Positions 24,498 through 35,700 are shown, numbered from the stretch's first letter. The stretch is 64,000 nt of DNA from Selenomonas ruminantium subsp. ruminantium ATCC 12561 (GCF_000424065.1 NZ_AUJE01000003.1:62001-126000), one strand, 5' to 3'. Numbers and translations: made by a program. The notes: generated from the sequence alone by a model not told the origin.

Positions 24498-25107
24498 ACT
24501 CATCATAGTAGATATTGGCATCATACCCGAACCCCGCCAGCTTGTCCGTGAACTGGTGCATCCGGATAACATTGTTCGGATATTCCTCTTTGAGATAATC
24601 CCGGCATGCCGTTTCAAAGGTATTGCCGCTCCCGTAGTTGGCCACCCAGTACGGCACGTAATCGGGCAAATCCTCAATCCGGATGTAATGGCTCTCTTCA
24701 GCGCTCAGCCAGTTCCAGCTGGCGTAGATTCCATTGTACTGATGGCCATAATCGGTCAACCGATTGATGAACGCCCGGCAGCATTCCGTTACATCGCCGT
24801 TGAGCATCCGCTTGCTTTCAGCATCGTACCAGATTCCCAGAGGCGGAGTCTCCCCGCGCAGATATTCTTCCAGCCATGCCGCCACCTGGTCAGCCTCGTC
24901 CACACCTTCATCGTAGGTACATGCATGGGCAAAGTAGTACACACCATACTGCAGGCCGTATTCCACGGCCTTATTGATATGATCGATAAACATATCATCA
25001 AGATGGGCATGTTCGCCAATCTTCAAGATAACGCCCCCGATGCCAGCCTCCTTGACTGCTTGCCAGTCTACATTTTCCTGCCATGCACTGATATCAATTA
25101 CCTTCAT
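24496..25107 (-). CDS. Phage endolysin, GH25 muramidase
   Basis: The 203-residue protein is a single GH25 domain: IDISAWQENVDW at residues 4-15, IWYDAE with catalytic D95 and E97, and GYDANIYYDE at the end. It hydrolyses the N-acetylmuramyl-glucosaminyl bond of peptidoglycan. No signal peptide and no cell-wall-binding domain are present, so it depends on the adjacent holin for export. Confidence 0.95.
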   Translation of the reverse strand: MKVIDISAWQENVDWQAVKEAGIGGVILKIGEHAHLDDMFIDHINKAVEYGLQYGVYYFAHACTYDEGVDEADQVAAWLEEYLRGETPPLGIWYDAESKRMLNGDVTECCRAFINRLTDYGHQYNGIYASWNWLSAEESHYIRIEDLPDYVPYWVANYGSGNTFETACRDYLKEEYPNNVIRMHQFTDKLAGFGYDANIYYDE

Positions 25108-25157
25108 TTGTGTTTGCTCCTTTCATTTGCGAGGTTGAATTACTTGGCTGCGAGGTT

Positions 25158-25331
25158 TTATTGTTTCTTCTTTCCACACCTGTCCGGTCTGTAATTTCTC
25201 GGAAATGGGCACATCTCAAACAGGCTGTACTCCATCTCCTGCACCTGCCCCACATAAAAGCCTTGCCGCCTTGCTACATAAGCAAAGGCGGCAAATTTGT
25301 TGTATAGTTCTGTCCAGGCCAAGCCATTCAT
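25158..25331 (-). CDS. Small phage protein in the lysis cassette
   Basis: A 57-residue protein starting MNGLAWTELYNKFAAFAYVA, its ATG overlapping the holin stop (ATGA). It is basic and Cys-containing at the C-terminus, with no clear transmembrane helix. The coupling with holin suggests a lysis accessory role, but I do not recognise it. Confidence 0.55.
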   Translation of the reverse strand: MNGLAWTELYNKFAAFAYVARRQGFYVGQVQEMEYSLFEMCPFPRNYRPDRCGKKKQ

Positions 25332-25519
25332 TTCTCCCCCTTGTTCTCCCGCGCAATCTCATGCGGATTTTCAAAATGATTAACAGCGGTCTTAGACAGA
25401 TAGCCGCTAAGGCCGCCTGCAATGCCTGTTAAGAGTTCGGCGGGTGCGCCCATGACTACGCCAACTATCAGCGCAATGGCCAGCCCTCCTACCGCAACCA
25501 AATCTGTCGTTATCTTCAC
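25328..25519 (-). CDS. Holin
   Basis: A 63-residue protein with two hydrophobic segments (LVAVGGLAIALIVGVVMG and LLTGIAGGLSGYL) and a charged C-terminal tail. Its position between the XhlA-like gene and lysin and its start overlapping the preceding stop support a holin that permeabilises the membrane for the endolysin. Confidence 0.8.
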   Translation of the reverse strand: MKITTDLVAVGGLAIALIVGVVMGAPAELLTGIAGGLSGYLSKTAVNHFENPHEIARENKGEK

Positions 25520-25779
25520 TGGTGCACGCCTCCTAAAACATCATCAATCCGATCAAGTCTGTGATGAGCACTTGCCGCACTAGCTTCAACTTTAGCAACG
25601 CGCTCCTGTAATTCATGCCTGCGCTGTTCGCTGTAGCGCAATTCGTCTTTTAGTTCCTGCACGATTGTTCTTAGGCCCTCGATTGATTTGTTCAATGGAG
25701 TTAAGACAATGTACGAAAAAGCACCTGTGAGGAATCCTGCTATTACTACGGACTGCGCTACCGTATTTATGATTTCCAT
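25516..25779 (-). CDS. XhlA-like membrane/coiled-coil lysis protein
   Basis: From the ATG at 25779 the protein has one N-terminal hydrophobic segment (QSVVIAGFLTGAFSYIVL) followed by a long charged coiled coil (TIVQELKDELRYSEQRRHEL). This resembles haemolysin XhlA-type partners of phage holins, which bridge membrane and lysis proteins. Confidence 0.6.
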   Translation of the reverse strand: MEIINTVAQSVVIAGFLTGAFSYIVLTPLNKSIEGLRTIVQELKDELRYSEQRRHELQERVAKVEASAASAHHRLDRIDDVLGGVHQ

Positions 25780-25951
25780 TTTGACCACCACCTTATTATC
25801 ATATAGCGACAACAAAATCGCTAAAACAGGCTGATAATGCGCTGAAATAGCAATTTCGTTATCGTATTTTGATAGTTACAATAGAGCAGGGCATTAACTC
25901 AATTAACACCTGCTATGTTCATTTTTTATACAGAGAATGTATAGTTGTGCT

Positions 25952-27880
25952 TTATATTGATTTTAATTTATTCTCAAAAATCCACGACACATATTCATCT
26001 CCTAATGCATTAAGATGATTGTTCCCTAACGCATTATTTGCTCCGTATACTGTTATCCATGCTTCATTAAAGAAATGGACTCCACTTTCATGGTAATTGT
26101 CAATACACGGAACGCCTTTCAATCTACATACTTCAAGCATAGCATTAGCATATGCTTCATCAGCCTTGTTGGATGTTCTTTGATAAGTAGTGGCAAAAAC
26201 CAACTTAGCACGCGGATAATTAGTGATAATGTAATCAATCATATAATTGATTGCACCCTTAAACGTAGTTTTTTCTGTATCAGTATTGTTACCAATAGGG
26301 ATAGAATAATTATAATCGTTAGCTCCACCCATGACCATGATATAGTTTGATTCCGCTGGAATGGTATTCACTCTGTCACACATAGGCGAATTTTCTGTAT
26401 AACTGCTTATTTCCGCCAAAGGGTTTCCACTGATTCCCAAATTGGTGTACTTAGAACGGTTTCTTTTAGCGATTAAATACGGCCATGATTCTTCTTCCGT
26501 TTTATAATACACTGCTGTCAGCGAATCGCCCATAAAGGTCAGGCTTTTCGATTCCAAAGGATTGTCAATTGTAACATTATCAGGAGTACAATGCATTACA
26601 TATGAATAATTCTTTTGAGTAATGTTTAAAATTTCATTATACGTCTTTACTAAACATCCATTTTGCCCGTTAATCGTAAAATCATCAAAAATGTCGATAA
26701 ATTTACTCTTTCCTCTCCCAGACGCATCTTTTTCGTAAGTTGCTGTTTGTACTCGCAAGATAATGCCGAAATGCGTATAGCTTGATGTATCTATCTGTGC
26801 ATACTGATTAGATGATATATGATAAACGCAACTTGTTGTATTTTCTGGCTGATAACTAAAGTCATCAACTATGCTTCTATTGGTGAAATTATTATTATAG
26901 CCCACAACATAGATTTCCATTCCGTTTGTAGCAGGTTCACTTGTGCGAATATAGCCATCAAAATAAATCTGATTATTTTGCGGAGTAAATTGCCTTGTAA
27001 CAACTGCGCAATATCCATATATATTATTTTCTACATCTCGCACTGGTTCTACTACGCGAGAAAACGCTGTGCCTCTTTCGTGAGCTACTATAGGTGCTAC
27101 ATCTGCATAATCGCTGCCATATTTTGTGAAGAATGTAGGTCTTTTAGCCCGGATACTTTCAGAATTTGCTGCTGTACATTTGACAAACTTAGCTTCTACC
27201 GGAATAAGTTCATTAACTTCAACCATAGCATTAGAACTACTGGTATTTATATTAGGCTTGCATGAAATAAAATCACCGTTTTCATCATAGTACGCGATAA
27301 CAGCATAATTAGAAGCTATACCAGCTACAGCAGCGCTCCACTTTATACCATAAGCATTATCTGGTATGGTAAACTCCAAAAAATAATAATTGGTGTTAGT
27401 TCTGTTTAAAGTACCATTTACAGCAATGAAACCAACATTGTAAGTATCAGGTTTTATTGCTACTTTATCGGTAATGTTTGATAATCCAGCAAAAGAGCGT
27501 TTAAAACTTTCCCCAGTTATAGCGGCATCAGCGGCAGCTCCGCTAACAGTCAAGGTTTTATCGGTTTCCAAAGCAGTAGAATTATACACACCGCCGCTTA
27601 CCCATGCTGTGCCGTTATAGTAGTACCAGTTGCCGTTGGTGTAACCTGTTTCCGAACCAGTATAGACGTAGATTTTTGTCGTATCGGCCATCGCCACAGC
27701 GGTTGCTGCAGTAAAAGGATAACCATAACCATTCTTTATCTGATTTAGACTGGCATTAACCAAAGCCTTAGCGTTTTCAACTAGAGCTGCATCATACTTA
27801 TATGCGGCCGGAACTCCCAGAGGCACAATCCCCTGATTGATTTCCTTTTTGAGCACGTTTTCATTAATCTCAATCGACAT
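25952..27880 (-). CDS. Tail fibre/receptor-binding protein with SGNH hydrolase domain
   Basis: The N-terminal 110 residues include a collar-like segment (IYVYTGSETGYTNGNWYYYN) common in Firmicutes phage fibres. Residues 460-640 are an SGNH/GDSL esterase: FMGDSLTAV with the nucleophile Ser, MVMGGANDYNY (block III Asn), and NNHLNALGDEYV with the catalytic His. It probably deacetylates surface polysaccharide during adsorption. The coding sequence is more AT-rich than other tail genes, as expected for host-range genes under exchange. Confidence 0.85.
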   Translation of the reverse strand: MSIEINENVLKKEINQGIVPLGVPAAYKYDAALVENAKALVNASLNQIKNGYGYPFTAATAVAMADTTKIYVYTGSETGYTNGNWYYYNGTAWVSGGVYNSTALETDKTLTVSGAAADAAITGESFKRSFAGLSNITDKVAIKPDTYNVGFIAVNGTLNRTNTNYYFLEFTIPDNAYGIKWSAAVAGIASNYAVIAYYDENGDFISCKPNINTSSSNAMVEVNELIPVEAKFVKCTAANSESIRAKRPTFFTKYGSDYADVAPIVAHERGTAFSRVVEPVRDVENNIYGYCAVVTRQFTPQNNQIYFDGYIRTSEPATNGMEIYVVGYNNNFTNRSIVDDFSYQPENTTSCVYHISSNQYAQIDTSSYTHFGIILRVQTATYEKDASGRGKSKFIDIFDDFTINGQNGCLVKTYNEILNITQKNYSYVMHCTPDNVTIDNPLESKSLTFMGDSLTAVYYKTEEESWPYLIAKRNRSKYTNLGISGNPLAEISSYTENSPMCDRVNTIPAESNYIMVMGGANDYNYSIPIGNNTDTEKTTFKGAINYMIDYIITNYPRAKLVFATTYQRTSNKADEAYANAMLEVCRLKGVPCIDNYHESGVHFFNEAWITVYGANNALGNNHLNALGDEYVSWIFENKLKSI

Positions 27881-28208
27881 GTGAAATCCCCCTCACAATA
27901 AATTTTGACGAATAAAGAAGCGTCATATGGAAACCACTTCTGGTAGTCATGGAAATGTCGTACCAATAGATACCTTCTCTGAGGCTCCGCATTTCAGCTG
28001 CAGTGCCATACACGGAAATAACATTATTCAATGTATCAATGCCGCATATAAGTACTAACACAGAATTTGTATCTGATACCTTTTCTTTGATACTGAATTT
28101 TATGGTTTCTGTGCCGTCCAGCACATAGCCATCTTTATCCAGGTAAAACAGCGTAGTGAAGGTATCACCCTGATTCACCATGATGGTCTTGTCCTTGATT
28201 GTTATCAT
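27870..28208 (-). CDS. Baseplate protein with BppU-like N-terminal fold
   Basis: The 112-residue protein has the pattern VNQGDTFTTLFYLDKDGYVLDG and EGIYWYDISMTTRSGFHMTLL, typical of the phage baseplate/upper-protein domain (BppU_N) that attaches fibres to the tip. It overlaps the fibre start by 11 bases. Confidence 0.65.
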   Translation of the reverse strand: MITIKDKTIMVNQGDTFTTLFYLDKDGYVLDGTETIKFSIKEKVSDTNSVLVLICGIDTLNNVISVYGTAAEMRSLREGIYWYDISMTTRSGFHMTLLYSSKFIVRGISHVD

Positions 28209-28219
28209 ATAACCGCCCC

Positions 28220-31200
28220 CTACGGAATGGTAATGGTTGTTGTTGCCGCAATGCCGGAGATACCCGCCTTATTTACCGCTGTTACATCGATAACATGTCT
28301 CCCGGCTTTAAGCCCGGACAACTCAAATGTTGCATTAAGCACACGGTATTCAGACGAATCATCAACCAGGATTCGATAATACTGCAGGTTGGTATTGGTA
28401 ATCTCGCGCCACGTCAGTTTTACGCTTGTCCCTGATACTGTAGCGGTTAAATCCGCAATTTCCAGTCCAGCAATCATACTGATCATGTTCGTGATGGTCA
28501 TACTGACACCGGGGCTTCGCATAATGCTGTTGACGGTTACCACTTTGACATAGGCCGTATCTTCCGGCACATCCCCTGTATACTGGGTACCATCTATACT
28601 GACCAGCATATCCCAGTTCACATTATCGTTTGAGGTAAATATCTGATATGTGCCCAGGCTTTCACGTTCCCAGGAAATATCCAGCCTGTAATGGATTGTA
28701 CCGTCGGCTGCCATATACTGATATTTCATTGCCGATAGCCCGCTGGCGTTTTTAATCGTTGCGCCCTCTGAGCTGTACTGCGGTTCCGGAATATCGTATT
28801 CCTCATTGTAGATGCGCTCATCATATTCAATGCACTCGATGGTACGCGTGAAATCCTGTGCCCGGGAAATGCTTTTTACGACAAAAGGTTTGGCGCCTAC
28901 CGTGGCCTGCGCCAAATCGAAAATATCCTGCTCCTGTGGCGGGTCTGCCTCATTGATTGAAGCCAGCTGTACTTTACACCAGCCGTCTTCATTTTTGAGG
29001 ATGGTCACTGCCGAAGTGTAGATATTATCGTTAAGGGTTCGGTACTGGATACGATAATCGCCCTCCGTGCTGTCCAGTTCTACCGGCAACAGTAAGGTGT
29101 TGCCATCTACGCGGTGGATACGGCCAGACTTCGCCCATCTGGGCACATCATGGGCCACAAGGATAACATCGCCCACAGTACAGGCTATGGCATCGATATT
29201 TGCTTCAAAGCGGATGGTGCGGCGCAAGTACAGATTGCTATACAGCTGATACATACCTTCGCGGTACGCCTGCTCATAGCTGGTGATGCCGTCGAAGGTT
29301 GCCTGCGCGGTTTTCTCCTCTGCCTCGGTATCGTAGGTATCCGAATAGATGGTGATGGTTTCCCGGTTGTAGTCGTTTGCAGCATCCATATAGGTCAGCT
29401 CGACACAGTTTGCACGGTCCGAGGTCTGCATAAATTCTTCCTGAAAAGAGCCCGCAATGATATTGCCCATGCCAAACATCTGCACTGGCTGTTGGACATG
29501 GTCATAGATACAGCCGTATCGGGTACCGAAGCGAATGACCTTTCCGTGACCGACAGCGGCAATGTTATTGTTTATGGTGGCCAACATTTCCCCGACGGTA
29601 TTCAGTTCAATGTTGACCTTATAGTTTTTCTCCTGGCAAAAATCCGCCCATGCCTTGAACTGGTCATAAAGCATATACTTAGCGGGAATCCCCCGCACAT
29701 CATACTCCCATGCCCCCGTATTGGCGTTCTGCAGGTAACTGCATTGGTGCAGTACATCATAACAGGCCCATGCCGGGTTATCGCTGGCCGCCTGCTCATA
29801 GCTTTCTGTAGTGGGATTCCAGACGAGCACATAGGGCCGCGTCTTGAGGAATTTCAGCGTAGGTGTGCCGCTCAGCTGGTCCGTGGCCAACGCCTTGATG
29901 CCGATAAGCGCGATATTGGGATAGCTGAAATCATCATGAACAATGGAGGTCAGCGATGACCACCAACACCGAACTGCTGCCCGGGAACTGTCCACATCAT
30001 GACTGCGGGCTGTGACCTGCATCCGAACCTCATATGCAGCTGACTCTAACGGGTCAATGCGGAATTCCTTGCGCAATGCGCTGGATTGATGTGCGGTAAT
30101 CCGGGCACCTTTACGAACTACAGAGAATGTCCCCGTTGTTGCCCTGTCACTGACCACGAAATCACCAACCTCAGCCTGTTCTTCGCCGATCCAGATAATT
30201 CCACTCATCTGAGAGCCATCCGGATAGGTGATTGTTATCGTCTTGCTAAGCAGCTCCTCTGGATTCTGTGGATTAAGGTTACGAACAACAGTAACGCTAT
30301 ACTGCCCTACAGGCGGCATTCTGCCGTTAATGACCGATATCCCCACCGTCCCAGACGCCACATCTACACCATATGCGAATGGTATCCAGTTTTCGTTCCC
30401 TGCCTTCCGATACTCGCCCAGTATTTCCACCCAGGCATCATCAAGGCCGCCGCTGTCATTGGCATAGTACAGGCCATTGGAGAATTCCACCTTGGTGATA
30501 ATCCCCTCCGAGGCATTGCCGGGAACGGTATCCACTCGTTCCTCTGCCAGCAACTGATAGCCCAGCTGTTTGGTACTGTATGTATCGTTGAAGTTGGGAA
30601 TAACGGTCTGCGTATTCGTGCCCTCGCGGGTTTCCACCGTCAAATCCTTGTAATAGCTGGCGGCATTGTCATTCAGCTGGATATTGCTGATTGTTAACGG
30701 CCCTTCACCGGCAGCCACCAGCCAATTGAGATATTCCTTGTTATCCAGGACATCCACAAACTTGCCAATGGTCTGGCCACCGCTCTGCACCGTTCCATAG
30801 GTCAGGGCAATGGAATTATTCTGACCTTCCATCGTCTGAATGCCGTCCCAGGAATAGGTGGCATCATTCTTAAAGTCACCGAAGTTTCCGGTATCGACTT
30901 TTTGCCCAAACAATCGGTTAATCAGCGTGCCACCGACAAACATGACGGCTGCAGATGCCATTACCGCCCCCAAGGCACCTTTGGCAAAGAACGAGCCACC
31001 TTTTGCCCATAAACCTCCGGCTATACCACCTGCGTATACCGACAGGGCAATCATGGCAATGGTGCCCAAAATTTTACGCCCCGTCCCACCCATAACTTTC
31101 GGATAGATGACCACCAAGGCATCATCCGGAATCATCGTCTCCAGCTCTATCGGCTTACTATTGACCAGAATATCTACATTGGCACATGCTGGCATATACT

Positions 31201-31300
31201 GCCGTAACACTTCATCCGCGGTCTTGCCAGCTTCCACAGTATGCAGTTCCCTTCCGTTCCAAGGCTCGAACGGATTTTTGATTATCACCAGTTTAATCAT
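28220..31300 (-). CDS. Tail tip attachment protein J-like
   Basis: The 1026-residue protein has a small N-terminal ubiquitin-like part (PFEPWNGRELHTVEAG), a hydrophobic region (TIAMIALSVYAGGIAGGLW), a long J-like body and fibronectin-like repeats at the C-terminus (ADLTATVSGTSVKLTWREI). It is the distal tip through which the fibre attaches. The ATG at 31300 is preceded by AGGTGG inside the NlpC/P60 gene end. A very long complementary frame lies over it and is a shadow. Confidence 0.85.
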   Translation of the reverse strand: MIKLVIIKNPFEPWNGRELHTVEAGKTADEVLRQYMPACANVDILVNSKPIELETMIPDDALVVIYPKVMGGTGRKILGTIAMIALSVYAGGIAGGLWAKGGSFFAKGALGAVMASAAVMFVGGTLINRLFGQKVDTGNFGDFKNDATYSWDGIQTMEGQNNSIALTYGTVQSGGQTIGKFVDVLDNKEYLNWLVAAGEGPLTISNIQLNDNAASYYKDLTVETREGTNTQTVIPNFNDTYSTKQLGYQLLAEERVDTVPGNASEGIITKVEFSNGLYYANDSGGLDDAWVEILGEYRKAGNENWIPFAYGVDVASGTVGISVINGRMPPVGQYSVTVVRNLNPQNPEELLSKTITITYPDGSQMSGIIWIGEEQAEVGDFVVSDRATTGTFSVVRKGARITAHQSSALRKEFRIDPLESAAYEVRMQVTARSHDVDSSRAAVRCWWSSLTSIVHDDFSYPNIALIGIKALATDQLSGTPTLKFLKTRPYVLVWNPTTESYEQAASDNPAWACYDVLHQCSYLQNANTGAWEYDVRGIPAKYMLYDQFKAWADFCQEKNYKVNIELNTVGEMLATINNNIAAVGHGKVIRFGTRYGCIYDHVQQPVQMFGMGNIIAGSFQEEFMQTSDRANCVELTYMDAANDYNRETITIYSDTYDTEAEEKTAQATFDGITSYEQAYREGMYQLYSNLYLRRTIRFEANIDAIACTVGDVILVAHDVPRWAKSGRIHRVDGNTLLLPVELDSTEGDYRIQYRTLNDNIYTSAVTILKNEDGWCKVQLASINEADPPQEQDIFDLAQATVGAKPFVVKSISRAQDFTRTIECIEYDERIYNEEYDIPEPQYSSEGATIKNASGLSAMKYQYMAADGTIHYRLDISWERESLGTYQIFTSNDNVNWDMLVSIDGTQYTGDVPEDTAYVKVVTVNSIMRSPGVSMTITNMISMIAGLEIADLTATVSGTSVKLTWREITNTNLQYYRILVDDSSEYRVLNATFELSGLKAGRHVIDVTAVNKAGISGIAATTTITIP

Positions 31301-31715
31301 CAGAACCACCTACATACTCATAAAACCCTTCGATTACCAACCGCCATGCCGGCGAATCGATGCGGTCAACACATACGCCGATATTCGAGCGTATATGGAT
31401 AAACTGACCATTGCCGATATAGCAGCCGGTATGATTGACAATACTGCTGGGCGTACCAAAACGGATGGCCATCAAACAGGGCACCGGCAGTTCTTCGCCT
31501 TTCCCAATTCTGCGCCAGTTTGAAGTGATTGCCGTTTTACTGGTAATCAGCGCATTGACCTTTTCGAGGTCATCAAAATCTGCCGTATAGTCCGGAATGG
31601 TCATGCCATATCTTCGATATATCTCCTGCACCAAACCATAGCAGTCAAAACCTTCTTCCATGCTTCTGCCCCGGTTGGTGAACTTAACGCCAATCAGGTC
31701 TCTATACTGAATCAA
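31293..31715 (-). CDS. NlpC/P60 tail peptidase (K-like)
   Basis: The catalytic cysteine lies in FDCYGLVQEIYRRYGM and the histidine in NHTGCYIGNGQFIHI, as in lambda K-type tail proteins that cut peptidoglycan during entry. A TTG at 31715, overlapping the preceding stop and following GGGGTG, gives a 140-residue protein. The longer frame would overlap the previous gene by 150 bases. Confidence 0.8.
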   Translation of the reverse strand: MIQYRDLIGVKFTNRGRSMEEGFDCYGLVQEIYRRYGMTIPDYTADFDDLEKVNALITSKTAITSNWRRIGKGEELPVPCLMAIRFGTPSSIVNHTGCYIGNGQFIHIRSNIGVCVDRIDSPAWRLVIEGFYEYVGGSDD

Positions 31716-32320
31716 TGGACATACACCCCTTTCTGATCTATCCCCTGAAAGCCGCCAAAGCGGGCGGAATTGTTCCTTGCCCGGCAATCCGTCAGCGTGT
31801 GATTGCAGGTACTTTCCGCTGACTGGCACCCGCAGCGAATGCCCTTGTACTTGAACGGGCAATTGTTCTTCATATACCGATTCAGCGGGCGGCGAGTTCT
31901 GCTGCTGTACTCATTTCCCAGCGTAAAGGTGATACTCTGCTGATTGACCGTGGTCTTGGTCACCACAAAATATTCCTCCAGCTCCGGTTCCGGTGCGAAA
32001 AGATTCTCTGTATTGACCACCCGGATAATGACCTGGAAACCGTTTGCTCCTTCAGCCTGTTCCACCATATACTGCAAAGCCTGTGAGGTGTTGTCGATGG
32101 TCAGCGCCACATTCGGGTCACTGTCATCCGTCTGTTCACGAATTTCGCCCAGCTCAAAAGGGAATGCCTGCCAAAGCTCACCATTCCAGATAATGTCTTC
32201 TGTGTTGTAACAAATCCTTGCCGAGTCCTCCGGCAGCTTGATTTCCAGCAGAGGGATAAAACTGGAATCTGTGCTGAGCTTGTTTTTCTCCCGCTTGGCT
32301 ACTGCTGATAACGAAATCAT
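31712..32320 (-). CDS. Minor tail protein L-like
   Basis: The 202-residue protein is beta-rich and ends in a cysteine-rich segment (NNCPFKYKGIRCGC, STCNHTLTDC) similar to the Fe-S-binding C-terminus of lambda gpL. It lies just before the NlpC/P60 and J-like genes, in the standard lambda order L-K-J. Confidence 0.75.
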   Translation of the reverse strand: MISLSAVAKREKNKLSTDSSFIPLLEIKLPEDSARICYNTEDIIWNGELWQAFPFELGEIREQTDDSDPNVALTIDNTSQALQYMVEQAEGANGFQVIIRVVNTENLFAPEPELEEYFVVTKTTVNQQSITFTLGNEYSSRTRRPLNRYMKNNCPFKYKGIRCGCQSAESTCNHTLTDCRARNNSARFGGFQGIDQKGVYVH

Positions 32321-32321
32321 C

Positions 32322-32708
32322 TCATACCTCCGTCAGTTCAATCTTGCCGCTCCAATACGATAAAGCCTTGTTGCTCCATTTCTCCACATTTGTGATGCGA
32401 ACTTCAACCAGTTCTTCATCCGGGTTCATGTAGTCGTAAGCGATATCGATGGAATCCGGGTCTGTCCACATAAAGGAATTGGCTGAGAACTTCGCCTTAT
32501 GGACAACGAAGTCCATCAGCCTCAAATAATCCTTGCGGGTAATAGCATTCCATGTAAGTGTCCACTTTCTGCGCGACCGGGTGAATTTTGAACGGGACTG
32601 CATAGAGCCATCTTCAAACTTGGAGGTAATTGATGTATTTTCAAATTCTTCCTCAAACGGCCACGCCGGAGCTGGCAGATTATCAGGCCAGTATAATTTT
32701 GTACTCAT
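32322..32708 (-). CDS. Minor tail protein (M-like position)
   Basis: The 128-residue protein (YWPDNLPAPAWPFEEEF, SRRKWTLTWNAITRKD) resembles distal tail or tail-completion proteins annotated after the tape measure. Its assignment is mainly by gene order. Confidence 0.65.
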   Translation of the reverse strand: MSTKLYWPDNLPAPAWPFEEEFENTSITSKFEDGSMQSRSKFTRSRRKWTLTWNAITRKDYLRLMDFVVHKAKFSANSFMWTDPDSIDIAYDYMNPDEELVEVRITNVEKWSNKALSYWSGKIELTEV

Positions 32709-35700
32709 GTTGCTGCCACTCCCTTAATCATATTGCGAATGCCGTTCCGATTGGTTGCCACTGCGTTTAGGACAACACCGACTACCCACTGCTCACCATC
32801 CCATTGGGACGAGGTCTGTTCGGCTTTGATTTCCGAGCCCGTGTTATTGGTCACATTGACCACTACGTTGCTGCCCTTATTATTGGTATAGGAAGCCGGG
32901 GCCTCAATACCACTCACCCGTGGAGTTTTAGGCGCAGCCAAACCGCCTGCTGCAAACTTACCAGCATTCATCGCTTCCAGAATCGGCGCGTACATCTTGG
33001 TGGCCTGAGCCGTCATAACATATTCACCATTGGACAACCATGCTGGAATGGAATCGGATTTGCCGGTACCAGGCCCGGAAATATAACCGCCAGATGCATG
33101 GCCTTCTACTTTGCCGCCACCGGAAAAATGAAGCCAACCGGATAGGCCTTCCATCCACGATGCCGCCAGTTTTTGTGCGGCAATCTTGGCCATCATATTC
33201 AGGATATTGCCGGCAAAATCAGAAAATGCCTCCGATGCGCTTTTGGTACCTGTGATGAAATCCGAAATCATATTTCCCATTTCATTTTGTACCTCATCCA
33301 AGGAATCAATGATATTGTCCTGCCAGCTCTTAGACAGCATCTGCAGATTCTTTTGGGTAAAATCGGCCAGGCTCTGCAAGGACGCCTTTTGCTGTTCAGC
33401 TGCCCATTTATCCTTATTGGCGCGGTAATCTGCAAGGATACCGGCGACATTGCCCTCTTTTTGCATGTCACTAATAATTTTGCTGTGCACTTTTTCATGT
33501 GCTTTCAATCGTTCATTTTCGGCCTGCTGCAATTTGGCATAATATTCAGCAGCAATCGCTTCTTTGGTCGCGGTGTCATTTTCATCGAGCATCAGCTCTT
33601 TTTCCTTTTCCTCCCGCTCCCTGGCCAGCTGATTTTTGGTAATGGCATATTTAATATCCGCTTGTGCCGCATAGTCTTTTGTCGATTTGGCAAAAGCTTC
33701 CTGCGCCAGCAGATTAAATTCTGTCATCGCTTCCTTATGCTTTTTGACCACATCCGTCGATAGCAGTTGCTGGTACTCGGTTACCTGCTGACGCAGTTTT
33801 TGAATCAGGTCATCATTGGCACCGGCTGCAGCCAGTTCATCTATCTTTTGGTTTTTATCTTTAACTTTACCCGCAATCTCGGCCTGTTTTTTTTGATATT
33901 CCGTGCCCTTATGCGTGGCAAAGAACTTTTGCATATCCTCGTAGAGGTCTTCAGCTTTCTTCTGTGCCTTTTCCTGGGCTTTTGCGGCTTTTTCTGCGGC
34001 ATTATCAGCAGATGACCTGCCACCACCAGAACCGCCGCCACCTTTGGAACCAGCACCACCACCGGAAGGCGTACTCTTAAAGCGATAGCGTTTTCCTTCG
34101 GAGGCTTTGTTTTGTGATGGATTGACCGGTCCGCTGTTCCCGCTGGTAATGCTGAAATCACCGTTCATACCCGGCAGAGAATTCCACATTTCCTTGATGG
34201 GATTTACCACATTATCCGCAAACCAGCTGGCAAGGCCGCCAAAGACACCAACAATATAGTCATAGGCGCTTTGGAAGAATTCCTTGATGCTGTTACAGCA
34301 ATCATCAGCAAAATCAGCGACCGGGCTCCAAACCGTCGATTCGAACCAATCTGCAACACCTTGCCATAATCCTTCCAGGTAATCCAAGGCCTCCGAAGCC
34401 AGTTCTGAGATATAATTCCATGCTGCCAAAACAACATCCGATACACTGGCCCATACCGATTGGAAATAGTCGATAATCGGACTCCATACAGCCGTCACAA
34501 CATCGAAATAATCGCTGATAATTTCACCAATTGCGTCCCAAGCTTCGCTGACAATATCGGTAACCGAATCCCATAAATCCGAAAACCAATCCGCCAAAGC
34601 CGACCAAACAGATTCAACTGACTCCACCACAGAAGTCCATGCTTCCTCTAAACCGGCAACAAAATCGGAAACTGTCTGGCTGACCGAATCAAAGGCAGCG
34701 CTGGCCGCTTCCTTGATGGAATCCCAATTCGTCACCACCAGTGCAATACCGGCGACAATAGCGGCAAACAAGGCTGTGTACGGATTGACCAGAGCCAACG
34801 CATTAACCAGCCGCTGCGCTGCCCCAAAAGCATACATTCCTGCAGTTGCCAAAGCTTCGCCCGATGTTACAGCGGCCCATGCACCTGACACTGCCGTCAG
34901 AATCGTATACGAGGCGTACATGGTGCCAGCGAACACAGCAATATTTCCCAGCAGAGTGGCGTTTTCCTGAATTGTCGTCTTCAGGTCATCGAATATCTGT
35001 TTGACCGAAGTGAACGCGGCTACCACCGTATTGGCCACACTGCCCGCCAATGGGCTGATATTGGTTATTTCATCCAGTATGGCCGTTATGGGATTACCGC
35101 CATTGGCAATCGTGGTATTGATGCTTTCGACATAACCGCGAAAAATCTGCACCATGTCCCCCAGCTTGCTGACCGTCCCACGAACATCAAATACGGAATC
35201 CAAAATATTGCCGATACCGATCAGGGAATTTCCTGCCATCTCTTCAAGATTGGCAAACGCGGCTTTCAACGTGCCGTTCATATTTTCCGTGGCGCCCTTG
35301 GTTCGCTTTTCAATGCCATCGTATAAGGAATTTATTGCATCCTGTGCCAGTTTCCCTTCGGAGCTCAATTTACGCAGTTCTGCTACAGGTTTCCCCATCG
35401 CTTCACTTAACAGCTGCCAGGCAGGAATGCCATCATCATTTAAGGCGTTCATATCTTCGGCATTGATGCGCCCCTCATAAGCCATCTTGGTCAATGCATC
35501 GGTACAAAGACCAATCTGATTCTCAGTCAGACCAAAAGCCGAGGCGGCGTCAACAATCATCCGCATCTGTCCGATTGCTTCATCCGCTGAAGCTCCCACA
35601 TTTATCCACTTGCGAGCCATGGGAATCAGGGCGGAACCACTGAAAGCGGATTCCTCCCCCAATTTCTGCATGGAAGCAACCAGTTTCTGCATTTCCTGAT

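Noticed and set aside
29114-29959. Long rightward open frame of 281 codons
   Set aside because: It lies wholly opposite the tail tip gene, has no suitable start signals and encodes low-plausibility sequence; a shadow frame.
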